15,614 nucleotides of DNA from Betaproteobacteria bacterium (GTDB lineage: Bacteria; Pseudomonadota; Gammaproteobacteria; Burkholderiales; SG8-41): positions 1 through 15,614 of the forward strand of contig JAJTHX010000404.1 in assembly GCA_021300125.1 (NCBI GenBank), in the 5' to 3' direction. Under the pieces are notes generated by a model. That model did no database searches. It was not told the DNA's origin and saw only the letters and a list, made by a program, of their open reading frames with translations. Positions 1 to 7,630 of this stretch are shown here, piece by piece. Positions within the stretch are counted from its first letter, which is position 1. Every line of letters starts with the position of its first letter. Position numbers and translations under genes: made by a program.

Positions 1-369
1 GCCGCGTCTGCCGCGGCCCGCGAGCTGCTGCTCCGCCGCCAGCACCAGGCCGCCGGGCGCACCTTGCGCGGCACGCGCAAGCAGCGCGCTGTTGGTGGAA
101 TCGACGCGGTCGGCAATTTCGATCGTGAATACGTGTGCCCGGTCGCCGAGCGCCTCGCGCAAGCGCCCGGCATCGAGCAGCGACAACGGGCAATCCAGGC
201 GGTAACCGCGGCCGCGCACGGACTCGACGCGCAGACCCGCAGCGTTGAGATCACGGATGCCGTACCATACCGCGCTGCGCGTGACGCCAAGCCCCCCGGC
301 AATGTCCTCGCCGGAGTGAAAAGCACCATCAGCCAGTGCGCGCAGGGTCTGGAAAGCCAGGGTGTTCAT
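1..369 (-). CDS. birA: Bifunctional biotin operon repressor / biotin-protein ligase, N-terminal part (truncated by window edge)
   Basis: BirA attaches biotin to the carrier subunit of acetyl-CoA carboxylase and, in its HTH-bearing form, represses biotin genes. Reading the minus strand from the ATG at 367-369 gives 123 complete codons with no stop before the window edge. Residues 1-58 form a winged helix: a helix-turn-helix around GEDIAGGLGVTRSAVWYGI, then the wing VESVRGRGYRL typical of BirA. The catalytic domain begins with the family motif DSTNSALL (about residues 90-97), then AAEQQLAGRGRRG at 111-123, which is the start of the biotin/ATP-binding GRGRRGR loop. The remaining two thirds, with the biotin pocket and C-terminal SH3-like domain, lie outside the window. 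It is divergent from the regulator at 435 across a 65-base gap. Identification is from motifs I recognise. Confidence 0.92.
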   Translation of the reverse strand, partial: MNTLAFQTLRALADGAFHSGEDIAGGLGVTRSAVWYGIRDLNAAGLRVESVRGRGYRLDCPLSLLDAGRLREALGDRAHVFTIEIADRVDSTNSALLARAAQGAPGGLVLAAEQQLAGRGRRG

Positions 370-418
370 CGCGGCCGCTAGCATAGCCGATCACGATAGC
401 CCGCTGGGGAGTGTCGGC

Positions 419-424
419 TAGAAT
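419..424 (+). promoter_or_regulatory. Probable -10 hexamer (TAGAAT) ahead of the Crp/Fnr-type gene
   Basis: TAGAAT ends 10 bases before the ATG at 435, so transcription would begin about 4 bases before the codon. This argues for ATG 435 over the in-frame GTG at 411, which lies upstream of the hexamer, and suggests a leaderless or nearly leaderless message. I see no convincing -35 partner. Confidence 0.35.
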
Positions 425-434
425 CGTCACCGTC

Positions 435-1110
435 ATGCAATCCGGTCCCGCCCACATCGAGCGCGCGCTCGAAGTGTTCACCCCGCTGCGCGGGGCGCCG
501 CCCGATTGCATCGCCAGCCTTCGTGCGGAAACCGGCCTGCTCCACGTGCCCGCGGGCACACACCTGTTTGACGTAGGCTCGCGCTGCATGGCCTTCCCGC
601 TGGTGATTGACGGCGCGATACGCGTATCCAAGGTCAGCGCGCAGGGATGCGAAATCCTGCTCTACCAGGTCACGCCGGAGAAGAGCTGCGTGCTCACCAG
701 CAGCTGCCTGCTCGGCCATGCCGACTGCACCGCGGCTGCGATCGCCGAAACCGCAGTCACGCTGGTGGTGGTGCCGCGCCGTTGTATGACGACCTGCTCG
801 CCCGCCACGAAGCCTTCCGCCGCCATGTCTTCGCGTTGTTTGCGGCGCGCCTCGACGATCTCACGCTCCTGGTCGAAGCCGTCGCCTTCCATCGCCTCGA
901 CCCGCGTCTCGCCACATTGCTGCTCACGCGCGGACCCGTACTGCATGCCACGTATCAGGCGCTGGCTGGCGAACTGGGCAGCGTGCGCGAAATAGTGAGC
1001 CTGCTGCTGGGCCATTTCGCTGCGCGCGGGCTGCTACGGCTGGGCCGTAGCGGATCCAAGCGGCTGACGCGGAGGGCTTGCGCCTGCTCATCGAAGATCA
1101 AAATAAATAA
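435..1110 (+). pseudogene. Crp/Fnr-family transcriptional regulator disrupted by two -1 frameshifts
   Basis: This would be a cytoplasmic one-component activator with an N-terminal cyclic-nucleotide-binding-like beta-roll and a C-terminal winged helix. The first frame, from ATG 435, gives the beta-roll (VPAGTHLFDVGSRC, IDGAIRVSKVSAQGCEILLY) up to TLVVVP. Between about 774 and 784 the reading moves by -1, then continues as LYDDLLARHEAFRRHVFALF and the HTH helices (YQALAGELGSVREIVSLLL, then GHFAARGLLRLGRSG). Between about 1044 and 1056 a second -1 shift brings in the expected tail (ADAEGLRLLIEDQNK) ending in TAA 1108-1110. Without both corrections the protein stops at 995 or acquires a nonsense tail to 1114. 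Each shift equals one missing base. It may be a true pseudogene or an assembly error; the reading frames alone cannot decide. It sits just upstream of a DUF2892 gene, a pairing also seen in the E. coli ygaV-ygaP region, although YgaV is an ArsR-type regulator. Confidence 0.8.
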
Positions 1111-1177
1111 TTAAAACAATGAGTTATTTTTTAACCGGGTTACAAACAGGGATTGCCGCAAGGCGCATGCTGTATTC

Positions 1178-1191
1178 ATGGCGTGTGCCAT
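1178..1191. promoter_or_regulatory. Candidate Fnr-geometry operator, ATGGC-N4-GCCAT
   Basis: A perfect palindrome with 5-base arms and a 4-base spacer lies 19 bases before the DUF2892 start codon. The 14-base geometry equals that of Fnr boxes (TTGAT-N4-ATCAA), though the half-site differs. Flanking ATTC (1174-1177) and GAAT (1194-1197) extend the symmetry imperfectly. Position next to a Crp/Fnr-type gene makes it a reasonable target for that regulator, but this is inference. Confidence 0.35.
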
Positions 1192-1210
1192 TTGAATCCG
1201 GGAGATTGCA

Positions 1211-1567
1211 ATGAAAGCCAATGTGGGTGGTATCGATAAAGTCCTGCGCATCGTGGTCGGCCTCGGTGTGCTGTCGCTGTTGTTCCTGCTCGAAGGGCCG
1301 GCGCGCTGGTGGGGTCCGGTCGGCCTGGTGCCCCTGCTGACCGGCCTCATGGGCTGGTGTCCGGCCTATACGCTGATTGGCTTCAATACCTGCCCGGCGA
1401 AGCAGCAATCAGGCGCCCGCGCAGTCCCATGGCGCACTGAGCCCGGCCGAGGCCGGGCTTTTTTTTCCCGTCCGGGGCCCGCGCAAGCCGGCTATCATGA
1501 TCCGCATCGGAATCGCGCCCGCGCACTGACAACCGCGGGGCGACGCTCCCCAGGGAGAAGATCATGA
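1211..1567 (+). CDS. DUF2892 (YgaP-like transmembrane) inner-membrane protein, 3' end probably frameshifted
   Basis: The first 65 or so residues match DUF2892: the start MKANVGGIDKVLRIVVGLGV, two hydrophobic segments (about 12-27 and 34-51), and the closing motif GWCPAYTLIGFNTCPAK with two cysteines. Family members usually end within about ten residues of TCP. Here the open frame instead runs on through the strong terminator at 1441-1466 and ends at 1567, inside the next gene's start codon, and the extra sequence is arginine/proline-rich without family character. One missing base after about 1390 would bring in the TGA at 1438-1440, which directly abuts the terminator. I therefore think the true end is 1440. 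An AGGAGA-like site (GGGAGA, 1200-1205) precedes the start. DUF2892 alone has no defined catalytic role; in YgaP it is the membrane anchor of a rhodanese. Confidence 0.8.
   Translation: MKANVGGIDKVLRIVVGLGVLSLLFLLEGPARWWGPVGLVPLLTGLMGWCPAYTLIGFNTCPAKQQSGARAVPWRTEPGRGRAFFSRPGPAQAGYHDPHRNRARALTTAGRRSPGRRS
1441..1466 (+). terminator. Strong rho-independent terminator
   Basis: GCCCGGCC at 1441-1448 pairs with GGCCGGGC at 1451-1458, eight GC pairs closed by a tight loop, followed by eight T residues at 1459-1466. It terminates the DUF2892 transcript and marks where that gene should have ended. Confidence 0.9.
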
Positions 1568-2535
1568 ACAGACTCTGCACGGCAGGGCTCACCGCACTTG
1601 CCTTCACATTCGTCGGCCCGGCCATCGCGCAAACCTATCCGGCCAAGCCGATCCGCATCATCGTACCGTTTCCGGCCGGCGGCACCTCCGACATCCTGAC
1701 GCGGCTGATCGGCGCGAAACTGCACGAGGCCTGGGGCCAACCGGTGCTCGCCGACAATCGCCCTGGCGCCAACGGCAACATCGGGGCCGACATGGTGGCG
1801 CGCGCCGCGCCCGACGGCTATACCCTGGTACTGATGGACGTCGGCAATCTGGCGATCAGCCCCAGCGTGTTTGCCAAGCTGCCCTTCGACATCATCCGCG
1901 AGTTCGCACCGGTCACCGTGGTGTCGTATTCACCGCACATCCTCGCCGCGCATCCGAGCATGCCGGCGCGCACGGTGAGGGAGGTCATCGCACTGGCCAA
2001 GGCACGGCCGGGCAAGCTCAACTACGCCACCGGCCTCGGCGGCGCACCGCATATGGCCGGGCTGATGTTCGCCTACCGCACCGGTATCCAGTGGACCTAT
2101 ATCCCGACCAAAGGCGGGGCCGCGAACATCCTGATCGTCACCACCGGTGAAGCCGATATCCTGTTCAACGGCATGCTGGCCACCCTGCCCCACACCAAAA
2201 GCGGTCGGCTGCGCCTGATTGCGGTGTCCAGCGACAAGCGTTTTCCGACGCTGCCTGACACGCCGACGGTCGCGGAAACACCGGGTCTGGAAGGTTTTGT
2301 CACCGGCTCCTGGCAGGGGGTGCTGGCTCCGGGGAAAACACCGCCGGAACTGGTCTCGCGGCTGCAGGCGGAAATCGCGCGCATCATCCACACGTCCGAC
2401 ATCAAGGAAAAACTGTCGGGCCAGGGCGCCGATCCGATCGGCAGCAGCCCTGCGGAGATGGGCCGCTGGCTTGCTGCTGAAAAAGACCGCTGGGCGAAAG
2501 TAATCAAGGCGACCGGTTTCAAGCTGGAGCAGTAA
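1564..2535 (+). CDS. Bug/TctC-family periplasmic solute-binding protein
   Basis: 323 residues, the usual size for the family. The tricarboxylate-transport (TTT) receptors of this family bind carboxylates or other small organic acids in the periplasm; many Burkholderiales copies are orphans without adjacent TctA/TctB, as here. A Sec signal peptide is evident at residues 1-22 (MNRLCTAGL, a hydrophobic core, AIA|Q). The mature start YPAKPIRIIVPFPAGGTSDILTR is the family signature. It is followed by GQPVLADNRPGANGNIGADMVARAAPDGYTL and later by TLPHTKSGRLRLIAVSSDKR, LPDTPTVAETPG and SWQGVLAPGKTPPELV, all characteristic. The start is supported by an AGGGAGA ribosome binding site at 1552-1558. A TATCAT hexamer at 1493-1498 may be the -10. 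The ligand cannot be read from the sequence. Confidence 0.93.
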   Translation: MNRLCTAGLTALAFTFVGPAIAQTYPAKPIRIIVPFPAGGTSDILTRLIGAKLHEAWGQPVLADNRPGANGNIGADMVARAAPDGYTLVLMDVGNLAISPSVFAKLPFDIIREFAPVTVVSYSPHILAAHPSMPARTVREVIALAKARPGKLNYATGLGGAPHMAGLMFAYRTGIQWTYIPTKGGAANILIVTTGEADILFNGMLATLPHTKSGRLRLIAVSSDKRFPTLPDTPTVAETPGLEGFVTGSWQGVLAPGKTPPELVSRLQAEIARIIHTSDIKEKLSGQGADPIGSSPAEMGRWLAAEKDRWAKVIKATGFKLEQ

Positions 2536-2734
2536 CCCCGGGCTCGCCTGGCAGTGCTCACGCGAGCTACGGGGGCGCGATACTGATTCGCCAGGATCCT
2601 CATCCGCCAATGCCCGCTCGACCAGCCGCGAAAGCACCAGCGCAGCACTCTGTCCAAAGCGGGCCGGACCGTATTCCCTCGCCCGAGATGTTCGGCTAGG
2701 CTCGAAGCTTGCGCTATCATCGGTTGCCCCTTGC

Positions 2735-3436
2735 ATGAAACCCAAAAAACAGATCATCGCCATCGGCGGCGCCGCGCTGCCGATGGACCTCGACAACCTG
2801 CTGCTGATGGACTATTTCATGAAGCAGACCGGCAAGCGCAAGCCGAAGATCTGCTTCATCGGCACCGCACACGGTGATGCCGATGCCGGGCGGCTGCGTT
2901 TTTACGCCGGCGCCAGCCAGTTCTCCTGCAAACCCACCCACCTGCCGCTGTTCGCGCGCACACCGCGCGACCTCGAATCCTTCGTGCTGGAACAGGATGC
3001 GATCTTTGTCGGTGGCGGCAACACGCGCAGCATGCTTGCGGTATGGCGTGACTGGGGACTCGATACCCACCTGCGCGCGGCCTGGGCGCGCGGCATCGTG
3101 CTCGGCGGCTGGAGCGCGGGCTCGATCTGCTGGTTCGAGCAGGGCATCACCGACTCCGTTGCCGGGCCGCTGACCGTGCTGCCGTGCCTTGGTTTCCTGG
3201 CTGGCAGCAATTGCCCGCATTACGACAGCGAGGCGCAGCGGCGGCCCACCTACCGCCGGCTGGTGGCGGGCGGACGTATCGCCGAGGGTTACGCCGCTGA
3301 TGATGGCGTGGCGCTGCATTTCATCAACGGCCGGCTCGCCCGCACGGTCGCAAACCGGCACGGCGCGCGCGGCTGGAGCCTGCGGCGCAGCGGCCGTCGC
3401 GCCATCGAGCGCGCGCTACCCACCCGGCTGCTCTGA
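2735..3436 (+). CDS. Peptidase S51 family protein (dipeptidase E-like)
   Basis: 233 residues, matching the roughly 230-residue peptidase E family of cytoplasmic serine peptidases that remove N-terminal Asp from dipeptides. The N-terminus (KKQIIAIGGAALP) is the usual first strand. GGGNT at 93-97 is conserved in the family. The nucleophile elbow is GWSAGS at 125-130, placing the catalytic Ser at 127. The motif GSNCPHYDSE around residues 157-166 carries the conserved His (162). The C-terminus, arginine-rich after about 205, is less typical. No clear Shine-Dalgarno precedes ATG 2735; a TATCAT hexamer at 2715-2720 would put transcription start only about 8 bases before it. Substrate specificity (Asp-X dipeptides, cyanophycin dipeptides or other) is not settled by the sequence. 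Confidence 0.85.
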   Translation: MKPKKQIIAIGGAALPMDLDNLLLMDYFMKQTGKRKPKICFIGTAHGDADAGRLRFYAGASQFSCKPTHLPLFARTPRDLESFVLEQDAIFVGGGNTRSMLAVWRDWGLDTHLRAAWARGIVLGGWSAGSICWFEQGITDSVAGPLTVLPCLGFLAGSNCPHYDSEAQRRPTYRRLVAGGRIAEGYAADDGVALHFINGRLARTVANRHGARGWSLRRSGRRAIERALPTRLL

Positions 3437-3477
3437 TCAGTGCATCCCATACGGACCTGAGCCTGTCCGCCACGGGT

Positions 3478-3483
3478 TAGAAT
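3478..3483 (+). promoter_or_regulatory. Probable -10 hexamer (TAGAAT) of glnS
   Basis: TAGAAT overlaps the upstream in-frame ATG at 3482. If it is the -10 element, transcription starts near 3490 and translation must begin at the next in-frame ATG, 3524. No good -35 is visible. Confidence 0.35.
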
Positions 3484-3523
3484 GGCGACGCTCGATCCTC
3501 CCGCAACCGCCACCCGAAGCAGC

Positions 3524-5290
3524 ATGTCGAAGAACCCCCGGCCCGCCGCCGAACCCGCCGCATCGTCGTCCAATTTCATCCGCAGCCATATCGAGGCCGA
3601 CCTCGCCTCGGGCAAGTATGCCGCGCGCACCTGGGGCGGACGGCCCGGCCCTGCGCGGGCGCACGCCGGCGCACCGGCGGATCCGGCAAAAATCCGCACC
3701 CGCTTTCCGCCGGAACCCAACGGCTACCTGCATCTGGGCCACGCCAAGTCGATCTGCCTGAACTTCGGCCTTGCCCTCGGTTACGGCGGCGCCTGCCACC
3801 TGCGCTTCGATGACACCAATCCGGAAAAGGAAGAACAGGAATACGTTGATTCGATCCGGGACGCGGTGCAATGGCTGGGCTTCGAGTGGGGGTCCAACGG
3901 CTATTTCGCCAGCGACTACTTCGGCTTCATGTACGAGGCTGCGGAATACCTGATCACCTCCGGCAACGCTTATGTCGACGAGCAGAGCGCAGAACAGATG
4001 CGCGCAAGCCGCGGCACGCTCACAGAGCCCGGAAAGCCCGGCCCCTGGCGCGAACGCCCGGCCGCCGAATCGCTGGCGCGGTTGCGCGAGATGCGCGAAG
4101 GCCGGTACGCCGACGGCGCGATGGTCCTGCGCGCGAAGATCGACATGGCCTCGCCCAACATGAACCTGCGAGACCCGGCGATCTATCGCATCCGCAAGGC
4201 GACTCACCACCGCACCGGCGACGCCTGGTGCATTTACCCGATGTACACCTTCGCGCATCCGATCGAGGATGCGCTGGAGAACATCACGCATTCGATCTGC
4301 ACTCTCGAGTTCGAGGACCAGCGGCCGTTCTACGACTGGCTGCTCGGAAAGCTCGCCGACGGCGGACTGCTGGCCCGGCCGCTGCCGCAGCAGATCGAAT
4401 TCGCGCGGCTCAACCTGACCAATGTCGTGCTGTCCAAGCGCCGGCTGATCCAGCTGGTGGAGGAACAGCATGTCTCCGGCTGGGACGACCCGCGCATGCC
4501 GACGCTGGCCGGCGCGCGCCGCCGCGGCTACACGCCGGAGGGCTTTCGCCTGTTCGCCGAGCGCATCGGTGTGTCCAAGGCTGATTCCTGGATCGACTAC
4601 TCGGTGCTCGAAGACTGCATGCGCGAGCACCTCAACGAAGTCGCCGAACGCCGCGTCGCCGTACTCGACCCGCTGAAGCTCATCATTGAAAACTATCCTG
4701 AAGGACAGCAGGAAGACTGTTTCGCGCCCAACCATCCGCAGAAACCGGAGCTTGGCCAGCGGGCAATGCCGCTCACGCGCGAGCTGTGGATCGAGCGCGA
4801 AGACTTCACTGAAACGCCGCCCAAGGGCTACTTCCGCCTGTTTCCCGGCAACAAGGTGCGGCTGCGCTACGGCTATGTCGTCGAATGCACCGGCTTCAGC
4901 AAGGATCAGCAGGGCAGGATCACCGCCGTACATTGCAACTATCTGCCCGACACCAAATCCGGCACGCCGGGCGCGGAGTCTATCAAGGTCAAGGGCAACA
5001 TCCACTGGGTCAGCGCCGTGCGGGCACACGCCGCCGAGGTCCGGCTCTACGACCGGCTGTTCAAGGCACCGCACCCCGGTGCCGGCGGACGGGATTTCCT
5101 GCTCGACCTCAACCCGGAATCGGCGCGCAGTGTGACCGCGCAACTCGAACCGGCACTGGCCGGCGCCGCAGCCGGCACGCGTTTCCAGTTCGAGCGCCAC
5201 GGCTATTTCGTGACCGACCTGCGCGACTCCGCGCCGGGACGGCCGGTACTCAATCGCGCGGTGACCCTGCGCGATTCCCGGGGCCGATAG
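3524..5290 (+). CDS. glnS: Glutaminyl-tRNA synthetase (class I)
   Basis: Charges tRNA-Gln with glutamine in the cytoplasm using ATP. The 588-residue protein (from ATG 3524) follows E. coli GlnRS along its length: NFIRSHIEADLASGK at 17-31, the class I HIGH-type motif HLGH at 70-73 within PEPNGYLHLGHAKSICLNFG, RFDDTNPEKE, the tRNA-acceptor region, the KMSKS-type loop VLSKR at 302-306, and GWDDPRMPTLAGARRRGY. It continues into the two C-terminal anticodon-binding beta-barrels (VKGNIHWVSA, VRLYDRLF, FQFERHGYF). An unusual stretch of about 20 residues (38-57, Gly/Pro/Ala-rich) is inserted between LASGK and TRFPPEPNGYLH, where E. coli has only a few residues. An ATG at 3482 is also in frame but overlaps the TAGAAT hexamer and adds only low-complexity residues, so I prefer 3524. 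Confidence 0.96.
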   Translation: MSKNPRPAAEPAASSSNFIRSHIEADLASGKYAARTWGGRPGPARAHAGAPADPAKIRTRFPPEPNGYLHLGHAKSICLNFGLALGYGGACHLRFDDTNPEKEEQEYVDSIRDAVQWLGFEWGSNGYFASDYFGFMYEAAEYLITSGNAYVDEQSAEQMRASRGTLTEPGKPGPWRERPAAESLARLREMREGRYADGAMVLRAKIDMASPNMNLRDPAIYRIRKATHHRTGDAWCIYPMYTFAHPIEDALENITHSICTLEFEDQRPFYDWLLGKLADGGLLARPLPQQIEFARLNLTNVVLSKRRLIQLVEEQHVSGWDDPRMPTLAGARRRGYTPEGFRLFAERIGVSKADSWIDYSVLEDCMREHLNEVAERRVAVLDPLKLIIENYPEGQQEDCFAPNHPQKPELGQRAMPLTRELWIEREDFTETPPKGYFRLFPGNKVRLRYGYVVECTGFSKDQQGRITAVHCNYLPDTKSGTPGAESIKVKGNIHWVSAVRAHAAEVRLYDRLFKAPHPGAGGRDFLLDLNPESARSVTAQLEPALAGAAAGTRFQFERHGYFVTDLRDSAPGRPVLNRAVTLRDSRGR

Positions 5291-5331
5291 ACCGGGGCGG
5301 TGCGTAACGGCCTCGAACGCATCGTGAGCGC

Positions 5332-6802
5332 TTGCTGCGGATATGGCCGGCCCTGATCGCCCTCATGCAGTGTGCAGCAGCAGGGCCTGCCGCGGCCTCT
5401 ACCGCGCCTCAGTTCAAATCGCTGAAACTCGCGGCTGGCGAAGGCCGCATCGCTGCCGCCGCATCGCTGTTGATACTGGAGGACCCGAGTCTCAAACTCG
5501 ACATCACGGATGTGATGCATCCGGTCAACGCCTCACGTTTCCAGCCAGCTGCGCCTGATACAGGCACCGGCGCACTCAACTACAGTTTCTCCAAATCCGC
5601 GTAGTGGCTGGCGCTGCCGGTGACGGTGGATGCGGCGCCCGGCCGCCGGCGACATGAAAATGTTTTCGGAGCGTCCCTATGCGCACCGCAACCTGGTATT
5701 TCCGCTCGCACTGTGGCCGGGCGAAACCCAGACCATCTACCTTCGCGTCACCACCGAAGGCACGGTGACGCTAGCGGTCACCCTGTGGCAGCCCGAGGCG
5801 CTAGCCGCGGGCGACCGCATCGACTACAGCCTGCCCAGCCTCTGCTACGGCATGTTGCTCGCGCTGTGCCTCTACAACCTGCCGCTCTTCAGCAGGACGC
5901 GTGAGCCGACCCTCCTCGCCTATGTCGCCTTCACGGTATCGATGGCCATCGGCCAGCTGTCATTGAACGGCTTTGGCAACCGGTTCCTGTAGGGGGGATA
6001 CCCGCGCCGGGGGCGACCTCGCGCTGCCGGTGGGCATGGCACTGACCGGGGTGACCAGCTCGATTTTCGTGCGGCTCTTCCTGAACACGCGGCGCACTTC
6101 GTCCCATGACGGGCTGTTGCGGGCGAGCGTGGGGTTGCTCGTGATTGCGATCCTGCTCGCGCTTTACCTGCCGTACCGGCCGCTGGCGATTTTCGTGTCG
6201 CTGCTCGGCATGGTTTTTTGGCAGTGGCGGTGATAACTGGCATTCATCTGGTCCGGGCCAGCCACCCCGGTGGGCGTTTTTCCTGCTGGCCTGGACTGCG
6301 CGGCCTCGCGCTGCAGGATCCGCACACCGGCGTCGCGAACCGCCTGTTCCTGAACGACCGCATCGAGCGCGCGATCAATCGCGCGCGACGCAGCGGCGAC
6401 CATGTCGCGCTGCTGATGATCGACCTCGATAATTTCAAGCCGATCAACGACCGCTTTGGCCACGCCGTCGGTGACAAGCTGCTGATCACGATCGTCAACT
6501 GCGTCCGCGCCATGGTGCGCGAAACCGACACCCTGGCACGCATCAGCGACCACGAATTCGTGCTGCTGCTGGAGGACATACGCGAATCCGACGGCATCGG
6601 CAACACCGCCGAAAAGCTGATGGAGAAGGTGCGTAAACCGATCTCAACTGACGGTGGCAACAATGTCTTGGTCAGCGCCAGCATCGGCATCTCGTTCGCA
6701 CCGATGCACGCCAAAAAGACCGCACACCAGCCCGACCGGGCCGTTGTCGAGTTGTATCAAGCGAAGTCCGGCGGCCGCAACCGCTACAATATCGCCGCCT
6801 GA
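5332..6802 (+). pseudogene. Decayed 7TMR-DISM sensor with degenerate GGDEF domain
   Basis: Remnants appear in order in several frames. A signal peptide and the start of a 7TMR-DISMED2 extracellular domain (SLLILEDPSLKLDITDVMHPVNASRF) reach an in-frame TAG at 5602-5604; the same frame continues WLALPVTVDAAP, where relatives have Tyr-Trp, so this looks like a Tyr-to-amber change. The next frame (from about 5650) holds RPYAHRNLVFPLALWPGETQ and the first membrane helices (SLCYGMLLALCLYNLPLF, YVAFTVSMAIGQLSLNG) to a TAG at 5990-5992. A third frame (about 6010-6230) has further helices. The last helices and linker appear deleted, and a GGDEF domain follows from about 6305 to 6802 (LALQDPHTGVANRLF, LDNFKPINDRFGHAVGDKLL). 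The catalytic GGDEF is SDHEF, whereas the RxxD inhibitory-site motif (RETD) five residues upstream is retained. It would have been a membrane diguanylate cyclase. Confidence 0.82.
6785..6790 (+). promoter_or_regulatory. Possible -10 hexamer (TACAAT) for the SDR gene
   Basis: TACAAT sits in the last codons of the GGDEF remnant, 56 bases before the SDR start codon. It also encodes part of the conserved GRNRYN end of GGDEF domains, so it may be coincidental. No -35 stands out. Confidence 0.2.
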
Positions 6803-6846
6803 TGTCAATACGGGCGCCGCGCGTCCGCGAACCGGGGAGAACCAAA

Positions 6847-7605
6847 ATGGGCAGCAATACGAAAATCGCCGTCATCACCGGCGCCGGCAGCGGCATCGGC
6901 AAGGCCACCGCGCTGGCCTTCCTCAGGGATGGCTGGAGCGTGGCCCTGGTCGGCCGCCGTGCCGATGCCCTCGATGCCGCGCTGGACGAGGCCGGGCCTG
7001 ACGCCTCACGCGGCCTTGCCGTGCCGGCGGATGTCGGCAATCCCGAATCGGTGGCAAAACTGTTCACAGCGGTCGAGCACCGCTTCGGCCGCATCGACAT
7101 GCTGTTCAACAACGCCGGGCAGAACGCACCGGGCGTGCCCTTCGAGGACCTGCCCTACGACAAATGGAAGGCGGTGATGGACACCAATCTCACCGGCAGC
7201 TTCCTCTGCGCGCAGGCAGCGTTCCGGATGATGAAGAACCAGACCCCGCAGGGCGGGCGCATCATCAACAATGGCTCGATCTCCGCGCATGCACCGCGGC
7301 CCGATTCGGCGCCCTACACCGCCTCCAAGCACGGCGTGTCGGGACTCACCCGCACGATCTCGCTCGACGGCCGCAAGTACAACATCGCCTGCTGCCAGGT
7401 CGATGTCGGCAATGCGATGACCGAACTCGCGGCGCGCATGTCCAAGGGCGTGAAGCAAGCCGATGGCGCGATCAAGGTCGAACCGATGATCAACGTCACC
7501 GATGTCGCGAAATCGGTGCTGTTCATGGCCAACCAGCCGCTGGACGTCAACATCTACCACCTGATGGTGATGGCGACGAACATGCCCTACGCCGGGCGCG
7601 GCTAG
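6847..7605 (+). CDS. Short-chain dehydrogenase/reductase (classical SDR)
   Basis: 252 residues, the classical SDR length; an NAD(P)(H)-dependent cytoplasmic oxidoreductase. The Rossmann cofactor motif TGAGSGIG is at 11-18, the adenine-pocket Asp at 62 (PADV), NNAG at 88-91, and the catalytic tetrad Asn113, Ser144, Tyr157 and Lys161 ([10 protein letters not shown]). The C-terminal region replaces the usual PG motif with [10 protein letters not shown], and ends in [22 protein letters not shown] 6847 is chosen because GGGGAGA at 6834-6840 is a well-placed ribosome binding site; an in-frame start at 6802 would only overlap the stop of the upstream pseudogene. It runs toward the FlhG-like gene with just 21 bases between the two stop codons. 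The substrate cannot be inferred. Confidence 0.93.
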   Translation: MGSNTKIAVITGAGSGIGKATALAFLRDGWSVALVGRRADALDAALDEAGPDASRGLAVPADVGNPESVAKLFTAVEHRFGRIDMLFNNAGQNAPGVPFEDLPYDKWKAVMDTNLTGSFLCAQAAFRMMKNQTPQGGRIINNGSISAHAPRPDSAPYTASKHGVSGLTRTISLDGRKYNIACCQVDVGNAMTELAARMSKGVKQADGAIKVEPMINVTDVAKSVLFMANQPLDVNIYHLMVMATNMPYAGRG

Positions 7606-7630
7606 GCCGCAGCCCGTGGTGCCGGCCTAG
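7602..7630. terminator. Inverted repeat spanning the two convergent stop codons
   Basis: CTAGGCC at 7602-7608 and GGCCTAG at 7624-7630 form a 7-bp inverted repeat with a 15-base loop, and each arm contains the TAG stop of one of the converging genes. There is no T-run, so a role as bidirectional terminator is only a guess. Confidence 0.25.

Noticed and set aside
1132..1142. TAACC-G-GGTTA palindrome as a terminator for the Crp/Fnr-type gene
   Set aside because: The T-run lies before the stem on the plus strand and there is none after it; the stem is only five pairs. It could be a small operator, but nothing supports that beyond symmetry.
2542..2567. GCTCGC...GCGAGC inverted repeat after the solute receptor, as a terminator
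   Set aside because: Six pairs with a 14-base loop and no T-run; too weak to call.
1930..2796. Minus-strand open frame opposite the solute receptor and the following gap
   Set aside because: The receptor frame has a signal peptide and full-length family motifs; the antisense frame has none.
3437..5200. Long open frame on the minus strand opposite glnS (587 codons)
   Set aside because: It is antisense to an unmistakable GlnRS gene and is rich in residues produced by mirror reading of GC-rich codons; no family motif was recognised.
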